64,000 bases of DNA from Arion vulgaris (GCA_020796225.1 CM036753.1:88025703-88089702), one strand, 5' to 3'. Shown: positions 33,981 through 44,799, counted from the first letter of the stretch. Numbers and translations: made by a program. Notes: generated by a model not told the origin, from the sequence alone.

Positions 33981-34072
33981 AGTGATGATGATCTGACGAC
34001 TAAACTAAACACATTGAATGTGAAAGAGTGATGATGATCTGACGACTAAACTAAACACATTGAATGTGAAAT
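33981..34072. repeat. 46-bp tandem duplication
   Basis: 'agtgatgatgatctgacgac' and the following 26 bp are repeated exactly at 33981 and 34027. Confidence 0.95.
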
Positions 34073-34194
34073 GAAAACTACATTTATATTTTCTATTGCT
34101 CAAGGCTACGCATACTTGGTGTGTCTATTTCTCAATCCATGATTTCAAATGTCTAAAAGAAATGCATCCTGCTGTTGTGATTAGTAGTATGTAA

Positions 34195-34395
34195 CTCCAA
34201 TATCGAGGGGATTGTCACAGCACTCTGGACAGGTCCAAATATGCTTCTATCTCCTCCGCAGTATCTTTACCAGCGTATAACGACTAATCTCATCCGTTCT
34301 GTGTTGATTAATCACGTGTCTCGTGCCACTAACAAAGTGTTCGTGTCTGACATTTTCCACATATAAACATTAATTAAGAACCTTCTGTGAATTTA
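34195..34395 (-). mobile_element. RNase H-type LINE, C-terminal end
   Basis: The minus strand reads 'NQHRTDEISRYTLVKILRRR' and 'HIWTCPECCDNPLDIG', a terminal zinc-knuckle domain with CxxC intact. It is related to, but distinct from, LINE-R; closest in this window to 14810. Confidence 0.6.
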
Positions 34396-34417
34396 GTGTC
34401 TTTAAAGCGAAAGCTAC

Positions 34418-34623
34418 GCCCGTCTGCCCAGCGTGTTCGTAGAGCGTTGGACTACAGGTGACTATCCCTCTGTGTATGCGGGTTAAATTCCGCGGGATGG
34501 CAGAAAAGCCACAGATTCCCCAGATTTACGGTGTTCGTGGCACCGAACCGAAGGGTTACGATGTCCATGGCACCGAGCCGAAGAGCTGAAAATCTCAAGT
34601 GCTTCTGGAAAAAAAAAAAAAAG
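34418..34623 (+). mobile_element. SINE-C copy, full length (tRNA-derived)
   Basis: The head 'gcccgtctgcccagcg', 'agagcgttggact' and 'gcgggttaaattccgcgg' folds as a tRNA-like unit. The body 'agatttacggtgttcgtgg', 'gatgtccatggcaccgagcc' and 'aagtgcttctgg' ends in an A-run. The head resembles tRNA-Lys in layout. It is not a tRNA gene because the arms are mispaired. Confidence 0.8.
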
Positions 34624-34832
34624 CGATAGCTATATCACTGATGTTAATTACCTAACTCACAATATCGAAATATAGTGGGATTAATACGTGGGACTTTTTA
34701 TTCACCCAAAAACCGCTTGTTATACAACAGTATAACACCTGGACAACCAGTGAACTTTTACTGACAGTAGTTTGTAATTGAACGTAGGACGACTTAAAAT
34801 AGTATGTCAAAACTGATCAAGAGCGTTCATAA

Positions 34833-35630
34833 TAGTGATTCTCAACCTGGGAGGTGTGAGGCAGTTTCAGAGAAGGCTTCACCGTGAAACTAGAGTGGAT
34901 TTTGCATTTTATTAAGTTTTTATACTAACTTGTTTTTCCAGAAAAAATACGCATTTTATCCAGACTGTAAGTTCAAAATTTCTGTCAAAAAATAGCAAAG
35001 ATTATCATTGATTTTGACTAAAGTTGACATTTTATCAAATTTGTTGTCAAAAATTCGTTTTTTAATGTTTACATTTCTCACGCCGATGTTATTGTGTTTA
35101 AGCAGAGCCAACTATAAACGTATGGGCCTTCGGACTCAGGTAAGAATTATGGAAATCAGACCCCAACTACACCACGTGACCTCGCATTCCAGTATTGGTG
35201 TATATAGACGAATTCATTTTAAAATCAACACAAAAATTCTAAATCGAAGTTATATTATGCAACAAGTTAAGTTTAACAATAAGGAATATCAATATAATGA
35301 ATTTTTTCACCAATAAATAACCATAGACTCACAGAATTGAGTAAAATTGCAAAAAACTTGCAGTGCTCTATCAAACATCTATATTTTCCGGCCACCTTTT
35401 CTGATCTAGGTCAGGAAACCCCTTGTCAGTTGTCTGGCCTAGTTATCTAGAGTTGGCTGTGGTTTAAGGGACAGTCCTGTTATACAGTTCAGAGTGGGAA
35501 ACATTTTTATTTCGTTTTCGTAAATTATAGTTAATTTGATGGGGGAAAATGAGGAAAAAATGGGACTGGGCATGGAAGTCGGGCCTCATCGTCTTGTCGT
35601 GTGCCATCTGTAAAAGGTTGAGAACTACTG
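34833..35630. mobile_element. hAT-like element hosting MITE-K
   Basis: Ends 'tagtgattctcaacctggga' and the complement 'cagtagttctcaacc' share the hAT-type (C)AGTGRTTCTCAACC signature. Internal sequence outside MITE-K is about 435 bp and non-coding. An 8-bp duplication is not convincing at these borders, so it is old or partly deleted. Confidence 0.5.
35106..35458. mobile_element. MITE-K, second copy
   Basis: Reverse orientation relative to 3346-3719 and clearly homologous along its length. The flanks show 'tgtgtttaag' (35093) and 'tgtggtttaag' (35458), a probable 9-10 bp target duplication, which would suit a Mutator-like superfamily. The 102-codon frame at 35008-35316 crosses its border and is spurious. 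Confidence 0.65.
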
Positions 35631-35639
35631 ATCTATTGG

Positions 35640-35806
35640 GCCCGCCATTTGCCGAGAGTATTACATAAAGAACAAACTCCCTAGCTTTGCCAACAATTAT
35701 AAGATATCTTCAAGAAAAAATGCGCTTACGAAAAGAACGGCACGATCTGATTCGAGTCAAGGATCATCAGATAGCAAGGCAAACACTTAACCGCTTCGCC
35801 ATATAC
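35640..35806 (-). mobile_element. SINE-D copy, partial
   Basis: 'gccatttgccgagagtatta', 'ctagctttgccaacaat', and tRNA-like 'aacacttaaccgcttcgcc', in complement to 48245. It begins directly after the hAT-like element. Confidence 0.65.
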
Positions 35807-36224
35807 ATCCATGTCCGTTGCTGGAATTGGAAAAAAAAAACGAATGACTAAGGATGCGTTTTTCAATTACTTTAAAGTAATTGCAACTATTGGCTACTAT
35901 TAGAACAAATACTCATTGCTTAATTGCTATTATTATACATACACTGAGGACATTGGTGTAGGAAAAACATATCTCTCGCTATGTTATTGATCCTAACACA
36001 CACACACACGGATATGAATGAAGTGAATCATTGAGGAAACGTATTGCTTTTAATATATAAAACCGAGTAGAAACAAAATCAGGCCTTTACGATATGTGTT
36101 GCTCTTAACAAACACAGCCTGGTTGAAAGGGAGTCAAGCACTTACGACACTGCCACCAGAACCTAGAAAAAAGTATTTAATATGTGATCTCCTGTTGGAT
36201 GAGAAAACTAAAATTGATGTTGAA
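35807..36224. other. No recognised feature
   Basis: AT-rich with a short CA run at about 36000. Confidence 0.4.
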
Positions 36225-36415
36225 TTTATCTAGACGATTTACAGAGTTTGGAATTACAGTGTACAATGAAAAGTGGATACCCACGGATCTGAGGGAGTAG
36301 AGTGTTTAACCAGTGAGCCACAGGAACCATTTATATGATATGTATAATATGCATATCCTTTGACAACTGTTGGGGAGGGGGACTGTGTCGTCGGTTCAAT
36401 AACCAATAACTAATT
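36225..36415 (+). mobile_element. LINE-R 3' end, diverged
   Basis: 'gtgtttaaccagtgagccac', 'aggaacca', 'atgcatatcc', 'ttggggag' and the 'caataaccaataacta' tail place it in the family. It is more diverged than 21513. Confidence 0.65.
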
Positions 36416-36539
36416 TGCCATGACAATAAACTTGATGATCATTATCGGTGACCTGAGCACAGGGTAGTAAGAGAAACAAACAAAACAGAAATATAACAGG
36501 AAAACCATGTGTAGAAATGTATAGAAAGTTGACAATATT

Positions 36540-36826
36540 ACTGATCAGTCAAAAAAATTGACACTGAGACACAAAGAAAGAAGTGGTTCGACCACTTAAG
36601 AAGAATGCAACTATACTCCGCTATATACAAAGTCATCTACAACATAACATCAGGGAAAAAAGCGAGAGGAAGACCACAAAATGATAGATAGATGGCATAG
36701 CAGAATCCTGTCAAAATAGCAAAAATGATGATCATCCAAGTCACTAGAGCAACGCAATACAAAAACAGAAAACCACGACACTGTCCAACAACCTGGTAAC
36801 AGTGTGATGATGACAGAAGAAGAAGT
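36540..36826 (+). mobile_element. LINE-Q 3' end
   Basis: 'aaagaagtggttcgaccact', 'tatacaaagtcatctacaac', 'gagaggaagaccac', 'cctggtaacagtgtgatga' align with the complement of 30981-31240. Tail 'agaagaagaag'. Confidence 0.7.
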
Positions 36827-36969
36827 AAAAATAAATGAAAGAATTTTGAAAAACGAATCTGACGTCATAATTGATCATTCCATTAATGGTATTTTATGAG
36901 ACAGTGAAAATTAGAATAAGAAAAGTAAACTCCAACCTTCAACTTGTAGGTCCCTATTGACAATCTCTC

Positions 36970-37152
36970 TGGCCGTCTGCCCAAGCGTGTTCGTAGCGCG
37001 TTGGACTCGTGACTATACCAATTGTGTGCAGTTCAATTCGCGGATGGAAAAAGACAGATTCAGATTTGGTGTTCGTGGCACGAACCGAAATTCGATGTCC
37101 ATGGCACCGAGCCCAAGAGTGAAAAAGCGCAATTTCTGGATCGGAACAAAAA
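36970..37152 (+). mobile_element. SINE-C copy
   Basis: Head 'gtctgcccaagcgtgttcg', 'tagcgcgttggact', 'gttcaattcgcgg', then 'tggtgttcgtggcacgaacc' and 'tttctggatcgg'. No poly-A tail remains. Confidence 0.75.
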
Positions 37153-37327
37153 CAAAATTGACAACTCTTACTACACATCCCAAATCTGGTTTGCCAGATA
37201 GAATTTATGAATAAAATTGTGTGCATAAATGACATTGTAAGATAGCACTGATCCAGAGATCTCCAGGAACATGAGCGAAGAATATTAATTTTACTGTTTG
37301 ACGATTCTGAAGTTTGTTGAATTTGAA

Positions 37328-38205
37328 GTTTACTGTTTTATCCAGTTTTTAGAATATATTGTGTGGAATGTTGGGTTTACTGTTTTATCGAGTTTTTGAG
37401 AATATATTGTGTGGAATGTTGGGTTTACTGTTTTATCGAGTTTTTGAGAATATATTGTGTGGAATGTTGGGTTTACTGTTTGATCCAGTTTTTCAGAACT
37501 TTTTGTGTGGAATGTTGGGTTTACTGTTTTATCCAGTTTTTGAGAATATATTGTGTGGAATGTTGGGTTTACTGTTTGATCGAGTTTTCAGAATATATTG
37601 TGTGGAATGTTGGGTTTACTGTTTTATCGAGTTTTCAAGAATATATTGTGTGGAATGTTGGGTTTACTGTTTATCCAGTTTTGAGAATATATTGTGTGGA
37701 ATGTTGGGTTTACTGTTTGATCCAGTTTTAGAACTTTTGTGTGGAATGTTGGGTTTACTGTTTTATCAGTTTTGAGAATATATTGTGTGGAATGTTGGGT
37801 TTACTGTTTGATCAGTATTTTGAGAATATATTGTGTGGAATGTTGGGTTTACTGTTTATCAGTTTTTCAGAATATATTGTGTGGAATGTTGGGTTTACTG
37901 TTTTATCGAGTTTTCGAGAATATATTGTGTGGAATGTTGGGTTTACTGTTTTATCCAGTTTTCGAGAATATATTGTGTGGAATGTTGGGTTTACTGTTTT
38001 ATCGTATTTTCGAGAATATATTGTGTGGAATGTTGGTTTACTGATTTTACCAGTTTTCGAGAACCTTTTGGGTGGAATGTTGGGTTTACTGTTTTACCCA
38101 GTTTTCGAGAACGTTTTGGGTGTGGAATGTTGGGTTTACTGTTTTACCCAGTTTTCGAGAACTTTTTGGGAGTGGAATGTTGGGTTTACTGTTTTATAGA
38201 GTTGT
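37328..38205. repeat. 47-48 bp minisatellite, about 18 copies
   Basis: The unit contains 'gtttactgttttatcgagtt' and 'gagaatatattgtgtggaat' plus 'gttggg'. Unit length changes by 1-2 bp through homopolymer slippage in the T-runs, so the frame shifts every few units. The last four copies (38060-38205) switch from 'atattgtgtgg' to 'ctttttgggagtgg'-type variants. Confidence 0.95.
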
Positions 38206-38454
38206 TTTACGGAATGTTGAGCGGAGAACATTTTACGGAACTAGGGTACGAGAAATTCATCATTTAATGAAACATTATCGTCATCATTAACACAGTCGAG
38301 ATTATAAATACAAATTTGAAGATATAAATTCTCAGGGAAAAGAACAACAACGTTAGTTTAAGAATCGATTAGAAACATATCTTCTACTTTTTTCTATTAA
38401 CCTTCTTGAAACATAAGGAATCAACAAATTTCCTCTAACCAGATCTGTCCATAA

Positions 38455-38605
38455 TGGTAGGGCGATTGAACAAAGACAGGTACATACAGTATTACATAAG
38501 TAGTGACAAATTAATGATTAAATATGAAAATAAACAAAACTTGATCTTTCGGTACTAGACCTTTATCAAGAACAAAAATGCAAATAATACTTAATTAATT
38601 TTGTT
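38455..38605 (-). mobile_element. Family F arm, inverted copy (PLE-like end)
   Basis: Complement of 38830-38978: 'attgaacaaagacaggta', 'cagtattacataagtagtg', 'ggtactagacctttatcaag'. It pairs with the downstream arm to form an inverted repeat with about 225 bp between. Confidence 0.65.
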
Positions 38606-38609
38606 CGCT

Positions 38610-38700
38610 ATCCAGATGCACTTGAGCTTTCAGCTCTTCGGATCAGTGCCATGGACATCGTAACTCTTCGGTTCGGTGCCACGAACACCGTAAATCTGGA
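38610..38700 (-). mobile_element. SINE-C 3' part between family F arms
   Basis: 'gcacttgagctttcagctc', 'gtgccatggacatcgtaac', 'ggtgccacgaacaccgtaaa' are the complement of the SINE-C body. The tRNA-like head is missing. Confidence 0.75.
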
Positions 38701-38829
38701 CCTTATTAATTAAAACATAATACTAACTAATGATGTCAAGAAAAAGATACTGACATACGAACGTGTCCACAATTACGTGTAGTCTCGGGGCCTTAAGTAT
38801 TAATTAAGTATTGATTTATTAAGTATGTT

Positions 38830-39063
38830 TTAATTAATTAAGTATTATTTGCATTTTTTTTCTTGATAAAGGTCTAGTACCGAAACGTCGAGTGTTGTTT
38901 ATTTTTACATTTAATCATTAATTTTTAACTACTTATGTAATACTGTATATACCTGTCTTTGTTAAATCGCCCATTTACTCAGTATTACCCCAGTAACCTA
39001 ACTATTTTTCCGATCTGATATGATCCGGTCTGACCACCTCAGATGTGTAGATTTTCGTACATC
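38830..39063 (+). mobile_element. Family F arm, direct copy (PLE-like end)
   Basis: 'cttgataaaggtctagtacc' then 'gaaacgtcgagtgttg', 'taatactgtatatacctg', 'gatccggtctgaccacct'. It shares its downstream half with 10790-10985. The HHR-like module lies at 38862-38887. Confidence 0.65.
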
Positions 39064-39086
39064 ATGGCATCCATAATGGTAGTTAG

Positions 39087-39296
39087 TCTAAAGACCAATT
39101 ATTGACTTCACTGCACTGGGTTTCCCCATGTGGCTGATCCCTCTCCAAAGAAATGGCCTGTCATCTGCCAAGATTATTGCACAAAGCGCAAATTCCGAAG
39201 CTCCAGCAATAATCATAAGGGATCTACTAAAACATACACTCGAACTGACGGCCTTCAGATCGCAAGGCAAACATTTAAACGCTTCGCTATAGAGAC
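39087..39296 (-). mobile_element. SINE-D copy
   Basis: 'gtttccccatgtggctgatc', 'gcaaattccgaagctccagc', 'gatcgcaaggcaaacattta' + 'aacgcttcgc' match 56990-57230. The tRNA-like head is at the 39296 end. Confidence 0.7.
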
Positions 39297-39845
39297 CCGC
39301 ATCAAAGACTTAGTAATAGTTCCTGACTAAGGAGACATGACATATAATGTCAAACAATGTTTAATGCATGATGATGCATTACAATAATTAAAGTAAAGTA
39401 GTAAATTAACCATTTTTTTCCATACAGTAACGTATATTGGAAAATACAGTGTTAGGTCCGTATTTTTCATTGACACGATGAGTAGTGTAATCAACATCAC
39501 CCTGGTCATTTTAACTTCTAAGGAATGGTACCTAATGTAGCTGAGTCGACATAAGAGCCGTTAAAGTAAGAACAATTTTCGCTCCTACTTTTTGATTGAA
39601 CCTGGACTACGTGCCGAAGAAAACCGTGCTATCCACTAAACAATAGCGGTTCTCACAAAAACTTTACTAGGAAAGTATGGATGTTTGATGATTCATCACA
39701 TACAATGACACGTAATCATTGAGTATTTCCTTGTTTGCTTACTCGTTTGAAACCGTAATATTTTTTATTAGTATTGGGCACTAACATTATGAAACCTTCA
39801 TTAACTGCTAGTGTCTTTATAGTATGCCATTAATAAAATATTTGT
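39297..39845. other. No gene; one tRNA-like trace
   Basis: At 39590-39655 the complement reads like a SINE head ('gtggatagcacggttttc', 'ggttcaatc'), but no body can be matched. Otherwise AT-rich. Confidence 0.35.
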
Positions 39846-40010
39846 TTTGGGCCTTTACCCGTTAGTGCCGCAGCGAATAGACCCAGTTACGTTAAAACGT
39901 GTAAAACTCAAGCATCGTAATTGTTTCGAATAAGAGCTGATCGGAATTGTTTAATTTAGTTGACCAATGGCTATATGAAGGCACTCAACCTTTGACCGCG
40001 ATCAAGTGGA
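39846..40010. repeat. Dispersed repeat I, copy 1
   Basis: Shares 'cccgttagtgccgcagcg', 'gacccagttacgtt', 'ccgcgatcaagtgg' with copy 2 at 40420, in the same orientation. Together they bracket LINE-Q. Nature unknown; SINE-like length. Confidence 0.55.
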
Positions 40011-40018
40011 CACTCTCT

Positions 40019-40412
40019 TCTTCTTTCTTTTGTCGTCACACTGCTACCTGGTTGTTGTCCAGTTTCGTGGTTTTCTGTTTTTCTCTTGCGTTGTTCTGGT
40101 GACTTGGGTGATTGTTATTTTTGCTCTTTGACAGGATTCTTCTATGCCATCTAATCATCTTTTTCGGTGTCTTCCTCTCGCCTTTTTTCTGATTTTCTGT
40201 TGTAGAAGACTCTGTATACTGTGGAGTTTGGATGTATTCTTATTAAGTGGCCAAACCACTTCATTCTTTGTTTCTCAATGTAATGTAAGCAAGGTTCTGT
40301 GCCAACTTTCTTTCTTATGCTGATGTTGGTGACTCTGTCGTTTCTAGTGTTGTTGGTAACTTTTCGCAGGCAACGCATTTCACATGTAGTTATTTTTGTG
40401 ACACTATTTTGC
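40019..40412 (-). mobile_element. LINE-Q 3' end
   Basis: The minus frame 'CEMRCLRKVTNNTRNDRVTN', 'GTEPCLHYIEKQRMKWFGHL' and 'RVFYNRKSEK' is close to 30986-31393. The 3' end is 'gtgacgacaaaagaaagaag'. It is truncated at 'acactattttgc'. Confidence 0.75.
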
Positions 40413-40419
40413 TTAAAAT

Positions 40420-40594
40420 TGGTATTGTGCCCTTTCCCGTTAGTGCCATAGCGGGTGGACCCAGTTATGTTTGAAATGTGTAAATACACCGAGCGTCGTC
40501 ATTCTTTCGAATGGGAGCTGCACGAAATTCTAAAATATATTTAATTACCTATTGGCTCTATGTAGGCTCCCACCCTTTGGCCACGATCAAGTGT
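40420..40594. repeat. Dispersed repeat I, copy 2
   Basis: 'cccgttagtgccatagcgg', 'gacccagttatgtt', 'gagcgtcgtcattctttcga', 'ccacgatcaagtg'. Diverged from copy 1 by roughly a fifth by eye. Confidence 0.55.
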
Positions 40595-41183
40595 GTACTA
40601 CACTTTAATCTTAGTCTGCATGTACTGTAACTGCTAAAGTACACACAAGATTACATCATTTGTAAGAAATATAGTTACCATGTATGATGTTCAGACATCG
40701 CTCTCAGATAATTCTGTCATTAGAGAAATATCGTCTCTTATCTCTAGACTAGACAACGCTATATCATTTGTCTACTTGTGACATTTTATCATTTATCTGA
40801 GGTTATTAATCATTGGTTAGTGGTTTATAAAACTATTATTCTCTTTAATGCTTGTTTGTTTAAGGTCGTTTCATTGTTTCCGTTAGCTTGTGTCTTTTGT
40901 TATTTGTTTGCAAACCGCATATGTGCGCCCCCCACATGCACGCATGCGCACGCACAAACACACACACACATGCACATACACACAGACAACCGTGACTGAA
41001 AAAAACCTGTTATTTAGGTCGCAAAGATGTTGTTTCTACTGAAGACTGGCGAGAGTCTCATGAACTACTAAAATAACTAATGACAATATGAATAAAAAAT
41101 CTCAAAGCACAGAGAAGGCACAATATCATCATAAGTAACAGTTGGTTAACAGTTTTCGTGAACATCATCTGGAAAGTAGAGTT
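40595..41183. other. No gene; CA-rich microsatellite
   Basis: 40925-40990 is an imperfect (CA)n/(GCAC)n tract. Remaining sequence is AT-rich. Confidence 0.45.
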
Positions 41184-41194
41184 AGAAAACACGG

Positions 41195-41453
41195 TGAATG
41201 AAATGAAAATCGTGGCACATATCCTAAAGGACGCAGCCATCAACCACAGTAAACTAGTCGTTGATTTTCTAGGCACCACTTATACGTTCAGTAGTTTGCA
41301 ATTGCTTTCTGAACGGTGAGGTCTATTTTACCTTTTTTTGTAAAAATCCCATGGAAACGAATTTGCTTCCAAACTTGCCACCGTGGGGTTTGAACCAGGT
41401 ACGCTTGGGTTCGTGATCGAGCTCACTACCGCTTAAAGCTACAGATGATCACC
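41195..41453 (-). mobile_element. SINE-E copy with 11-bp target duplication
   Basis: Exact flanks 'agaaaacacgg' at 41184-41194 and 41454-41464. Interior 'aaactagtcgttgattttct', 'acttatacgttcagtagt', 'tttgaaccaggtacgcttgg' (complement of the tRNA-like head with B box). Best-preserved SINE-E in the window. Confidence 0.85.
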
Positions 41454-41601
41454 AGAAAACACGGCAACAACCTGCAAAATTATGGTAACAAGGAAGAGGG
41501 CGAGGAAGAGAGATCATACTGGAAAGTTATATTTCATGGCTAGGAAAAAGGTCAACATTCGAACTTATAGTCAGTACTCAGGTCAGACATTAACCAAGAT
41601 A

Positions 41602-41916
41602 CCCGTGTCTTGCCGGGGCTACAAGGGCACAAATAGTAACACTGCCACCTACAAGGCATGTCGTAAGAGACAGGCAGCAAGGGGAGCAAAGAATAGTAAC
41701 ACTGCAACCTACAAGGCATGTCGTAAGAGGCGACTATGGTAAGGGCCTAGGGAAACTAACCTAGTAAATAAAAAGAGTCGCAGAAATCGGATGTGCTGGC
41801 CTACTTGTAGACGCATAACTTGCACAACGTACAATCGGTCTTAGGCTCAGATCACATAAAAATCACACAGAGTGGTTTAACAAGTGATCGATATGGAGCT
41901 TTCGAAGAAGAAAAAG
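41602..41916 (+). mobile_element. SINE-A copy with duplicated head
   Basis: The head 'agtaacactgc.acctacaa' + 'ggcatgtcgtaagag' occurs twice (41635 and 41695), separated by 'acaggcagcaaggggagc'. This is either a head-to-head jump or one SINE-A inserted in another at the same site. The body ends 'ttcgaagaagaaaaag'. Confidence 0.8.
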
Positions 41917-41986
41917 ATTGAATATGCAAACAGTCATGGCACATGATGATGGACATGATGATGTTTTGTTGTGACAGATCATTTTT

Positions 41987-42159
41987 TTCGATCATAGCCT
42001 TCAGCTGAAAGCTCTTCGGCTCGGATGTCATGGACATCAAGCATTCGGCCGTGCCAGAACACCGTAAATCTAGAACCTGTAGCTTTTCTGCCAGTCCGCG
42101 GAGTTGAATCCACGCAGCTTGCAGAAGACTAGTACCGTAGCAACGCTACGAACGCTGGT
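41987..42159 (-). mobile_element. SINE-C copy
   Basis: Tail at 41987 (T-run), then 'ctgaaagctcttcggctcgg', 'tcatggacatc', 'ccgtaaatct', with the tRNA-like head at 42100-42159 ('tagcaacgctacgaacgctgg' in reverse, split here). Confidence 0.7.
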
Positions 42160-42409
42160 CATTTAATGGTTATACTCCTCCTCAACAAATAGCTGTATCG
42201 GACAGCAAAGTGTTAAGATATAGACGACGGTTAATCAGCTAGCATGAGAAGACTTAAATGGAGATCTGTAATCAAGGTATGCGGACAAATCAACGTGGAC
42301 ATATGTTAACATACACATTAGATAAGTATATGGTAAGGGTATGTTCTGAAACGATGACAGAACTGTAATATGATGTGTCGGCAGGAAACACAGGTTGTAA
42401 AAATAGAGA

Positions 42410-42550
42410 ATGTGAGAAAGAGAGAGAGAGAGAGGGAGAGTAAGTTAGAAAGAGGGGTAGGCAGCAGGAAAGAGAGAGCGAGAGGAAGAGAAAGTTAGAG
42501 AGCGTGTGGGATACAGCGGGAGAAAAAGAGACAGAGAGAAAGATAACGAA
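42410..42550. repeat. GA-rich low-complexity tract
   Basis: Imperfect (GA)n and GAAAGAG motifs. Confidence 0.85.
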
Positions 42551-42668
42551 TAAAAGATAACGGATATCGGGTAATGAAACAAAACGTTAAAAAAACCAAA
42601 ATGTTATCGAAGTAATTAGTGATTTCATGTTTGTGAAAACAGGTAACGGTAATTGAAAAGTCACGGGT

Positions 42669-42908
42669 GTTGGATGAGAGTGATGGATGAGAGTGATGGA
42701 TGAGAGTGATGGATAAGAGTGATGGATGAGAGTGATGGATGAGAGTGATGGATGAGAGTGATGGATGAGAGTGATGGATGAGAGTGATGGATGAGAGTGA
42801 TGGATGAGAGTAGATGAGGATAGAGAGTGATGGATGAGAGTGATGGATGAGAGTGATAGATGAGAGTGATGGATGAGAGTGATGGATGAGAGTGATGTAT
42901 GAGAGTGG
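42669..42908. repeat. 13-bp minisatellite, about 18 copies
   Basis: The unit 'gagtgatggatga' is almost uniform, with single-base variants (ggataaga, gatagatg, gatgtatg) and one short irregular patch near 42808-42825. The minus frame repeats every 13 residues and is a by-product. Confidence 0.95.
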
Positions 42909-43559
42909 GGGACAGTTACATGCTTCAAGTTACTATGATTTGGTGTTTTAAGTTGAGGGAACCAGTTTTCTATCTCAATAACTTTTCCCTTCCCTAACTC
43001 TATTAAGTTTTCATTTGTCAGATGTGATAACTCAAGCAATATTTTCTAGGAAGCAAGCACAGTTATTTCCCATTCTAGTGCATGTGCTCTAATCACTTGA
43101 CTACACCATCTTTTACATATGCTTATTTTATTTATTTTCCCGCAAATATCTATTTATTTTTTAGTAATTTCTTTTGAGCTCAGATATGTCTCTGTGATTC
43201 CAATTGTCAATAACTTTTCTTGGAACTGTTAGATTTCATGTAATCGATTCCTATTTCTTGCTGTATCTGAACTATTATCACTACAAATGGTCAGCGTGAT
43301 ATGTGGGTTGATGTTGATGGATGCAAGCAATCCTTGCCCCTATAATAAAAAAGGAGCTTAGTCTTAAGATGAACTAAAAAAGACGATCTAGATTTCACTG
43401 ACGTCGATGTTCAAATCAGTTGTTCAGTGTGTATTTGATCAAATATGTTAGTAACTGTTTCTTTATTTAAATACTTTTTCTTCTGATGTTTGAAGAGTTA
43501 CAGGTAGTATCCATATTTTAGTCATAATTTAGTTCTCGTTATATGGTTGTATAAAAAGC
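42909..43559. other. No recognised feature
   Basis: AT-rich with no similarity to the other families. Confidence 0.4.
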
Positions 43560-43935
43560 AAGTTGAAAGCATTTGAAATTAGATGTCTGCGAAAAATAAT
43601 GAACATAAAATGTAACGAATTCAGAAGTGATGAAATCAGAAAAAAATTCTGGTCAACCACCAGTGACAACTGTTATAAGAAGAAGAAGATGGAGATATGT
43701 TGGACATACCTTGAGAAGAAATGATCGAAGAATATCAAAACAGGCACTGAAATGGGATGCAGAGGATTCAAGAAAGAGTGGACGAACTAATGATACCCTG
43801 AAACAAACTTTGCTGAGAGAGGCAAGAAATATCGGTCTCAGTTCCATGGAAGAGATTGAGCGAGTTGCCCAGGATATAAAGGTATGGATAAAATGCTTGC
43901 ATACCCTATGTACGTGAGGAATTATTATTATATTA
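43560..43935 (+). mobile_element. LINE-P ORF2 C-terminus, best copy
   Basis: The frame at 43627-43917 encodes 'RRRRWRYVGHTLRRNDRRIS', 'QALKWDAEDSRKSGRTNDTL', 'LLREARNIGLSSMEEIERVA', and a final 'IKCLHTLCT' before an ATTATTAT tail. Upstream, 'RCLRKIMNIKC' is frame-shifted. The C-terminal domain of a non-LTR polyprotein; 5'-truncated. This copy gives the ancestral form for the decayed ones at 7163, 19484 and 53355. Confidence 0.8.
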
Positions 43936-44157
43936 TATGGTTTGACTATTTCTCACTTTCCATGTTATTTAGTACGTATGTGTTTTATGAATAAAATATG
44001 TCAGTCATATATGTAAATCGTAGACAATCGATATAAGGGAAGACTGCAGTGAAACTATGAAGCAATTGCGAATACATTCCTTTGCTTCTTAATACTGTCT
44101 GTTCTCATTCTCCATAATATATGATGTATATATGTTAAATGTTTATATGCTATGTAT

Positions 44158-44394
44158 CCGTGGCGGCTCGTGATCATTTTTCTTTCTAGAGCCAGACATA
44201 AATTTTCGGAAAAATCATGGTTTCGGTTAGGATATATAGGGTGTTCAACATAAAGTTAGCCCAATTTACAGGCTTTATTAGTAATTGGGCTACCTTTTAT
44301 CTTGAACATTTATTTGATGTATAAAATAATAAATACACGTTACACCTTATTTTTGTTGACCTGCCCCACTGGCCCTTAATGACGACCGCCACAG
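44158..44394 (-). mobile_element. MITE-M copy 1 with a nested mariner-like MITE
   Basis: Reverse orientation relative to 45322. Ends 'ccgtggcggctcgtgatcat' and 'aatgacgaccgccac'. Flanks 'ctatgtat' (44150) and 'ctaagtat' (44395) are a decayed 8-bp duplication. At about 44238-44312 an insert carries opposing 'tgttcaacataaagttagcc' and complement 'tgttcaagataaaaggtagc', a hairpin akin to the mariner-like MITE at 20694. Confidence 0.65.
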
Positions 44395-44528
44395 CTAAGT
44401 ATATATTTTGAATATTGTTGATTTATCTTTTTTTCATTTTTAATTTGTTACATTTATTTCATTTTCGTTTATGTCATATATTTTCAGTTTAGGCGTTGGA
44501 TATTTATTTTCTGACTGTATACTTCTGC

Positions 44529-44591
44529 TTATGACTGTCTCTGTATCTGTTATGACTGTCTCTGTATCTGTTATGACTGTCTCTGTATCTG
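44529..44591. repeat. 21-bp tandem repeat, 3 copies
   Basis: 'ttatgactgtctctgtatct' plus g at 44529, 44550 and 44571. Confidence 0.95.
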
Positions 44592-44720
44592 GAAGTCTGA
44601 ATTTTTTCACTTCCTTTATATCCTTTGTATGATGAAGACCTTTTTCCCCGAAACGTCGCTGTTTATTATTTATGTTCGTTATAAAACTACATCACTTTAT
44701 TTTTGTATGTTTCTCCAAAT
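44592..44720 (+). mobile_element. Penelope-like 3' end fragment
   Basis: 'tatgatgaagacctttttcc' then 'ccgaaacgtcgctgttta', and 'ttataaaactacatcacttt'. The order matches the end of the PLE at 63871-63960 ('gataaagg...gaaacgttgctgta', 'aaaactacagtacttt'). The TGATGA core is better preserved here than in the PLE, but the intervening stem is poor. Confidence 0.5.
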
Positions 44721-44799
44721 CGTAGACAAGTATCTGTGTACGGTTGTCTATATATATATATATATATATGCACATATATATGCACACATACATACATTC

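Noticed and set aside
34418..34520. Functional tRNA gene at the SINE-C head (also 53660, 57160, 48260)
   Set aside because: Arms mispair, the anticodon loop is not clean, and each continues into a shared SINE body with a tail.
35008..35316. 102-codon plus frame
   Set aside because: Crosses the border between a hAT-like element and MITE-K, so it is a chance fusion.
37359..38267. Several 100-150 codon frames around 37.4-38.3 kb
   Set aside because: They come from the 47-48 bp minisatellite and hop frames as unit length varies.
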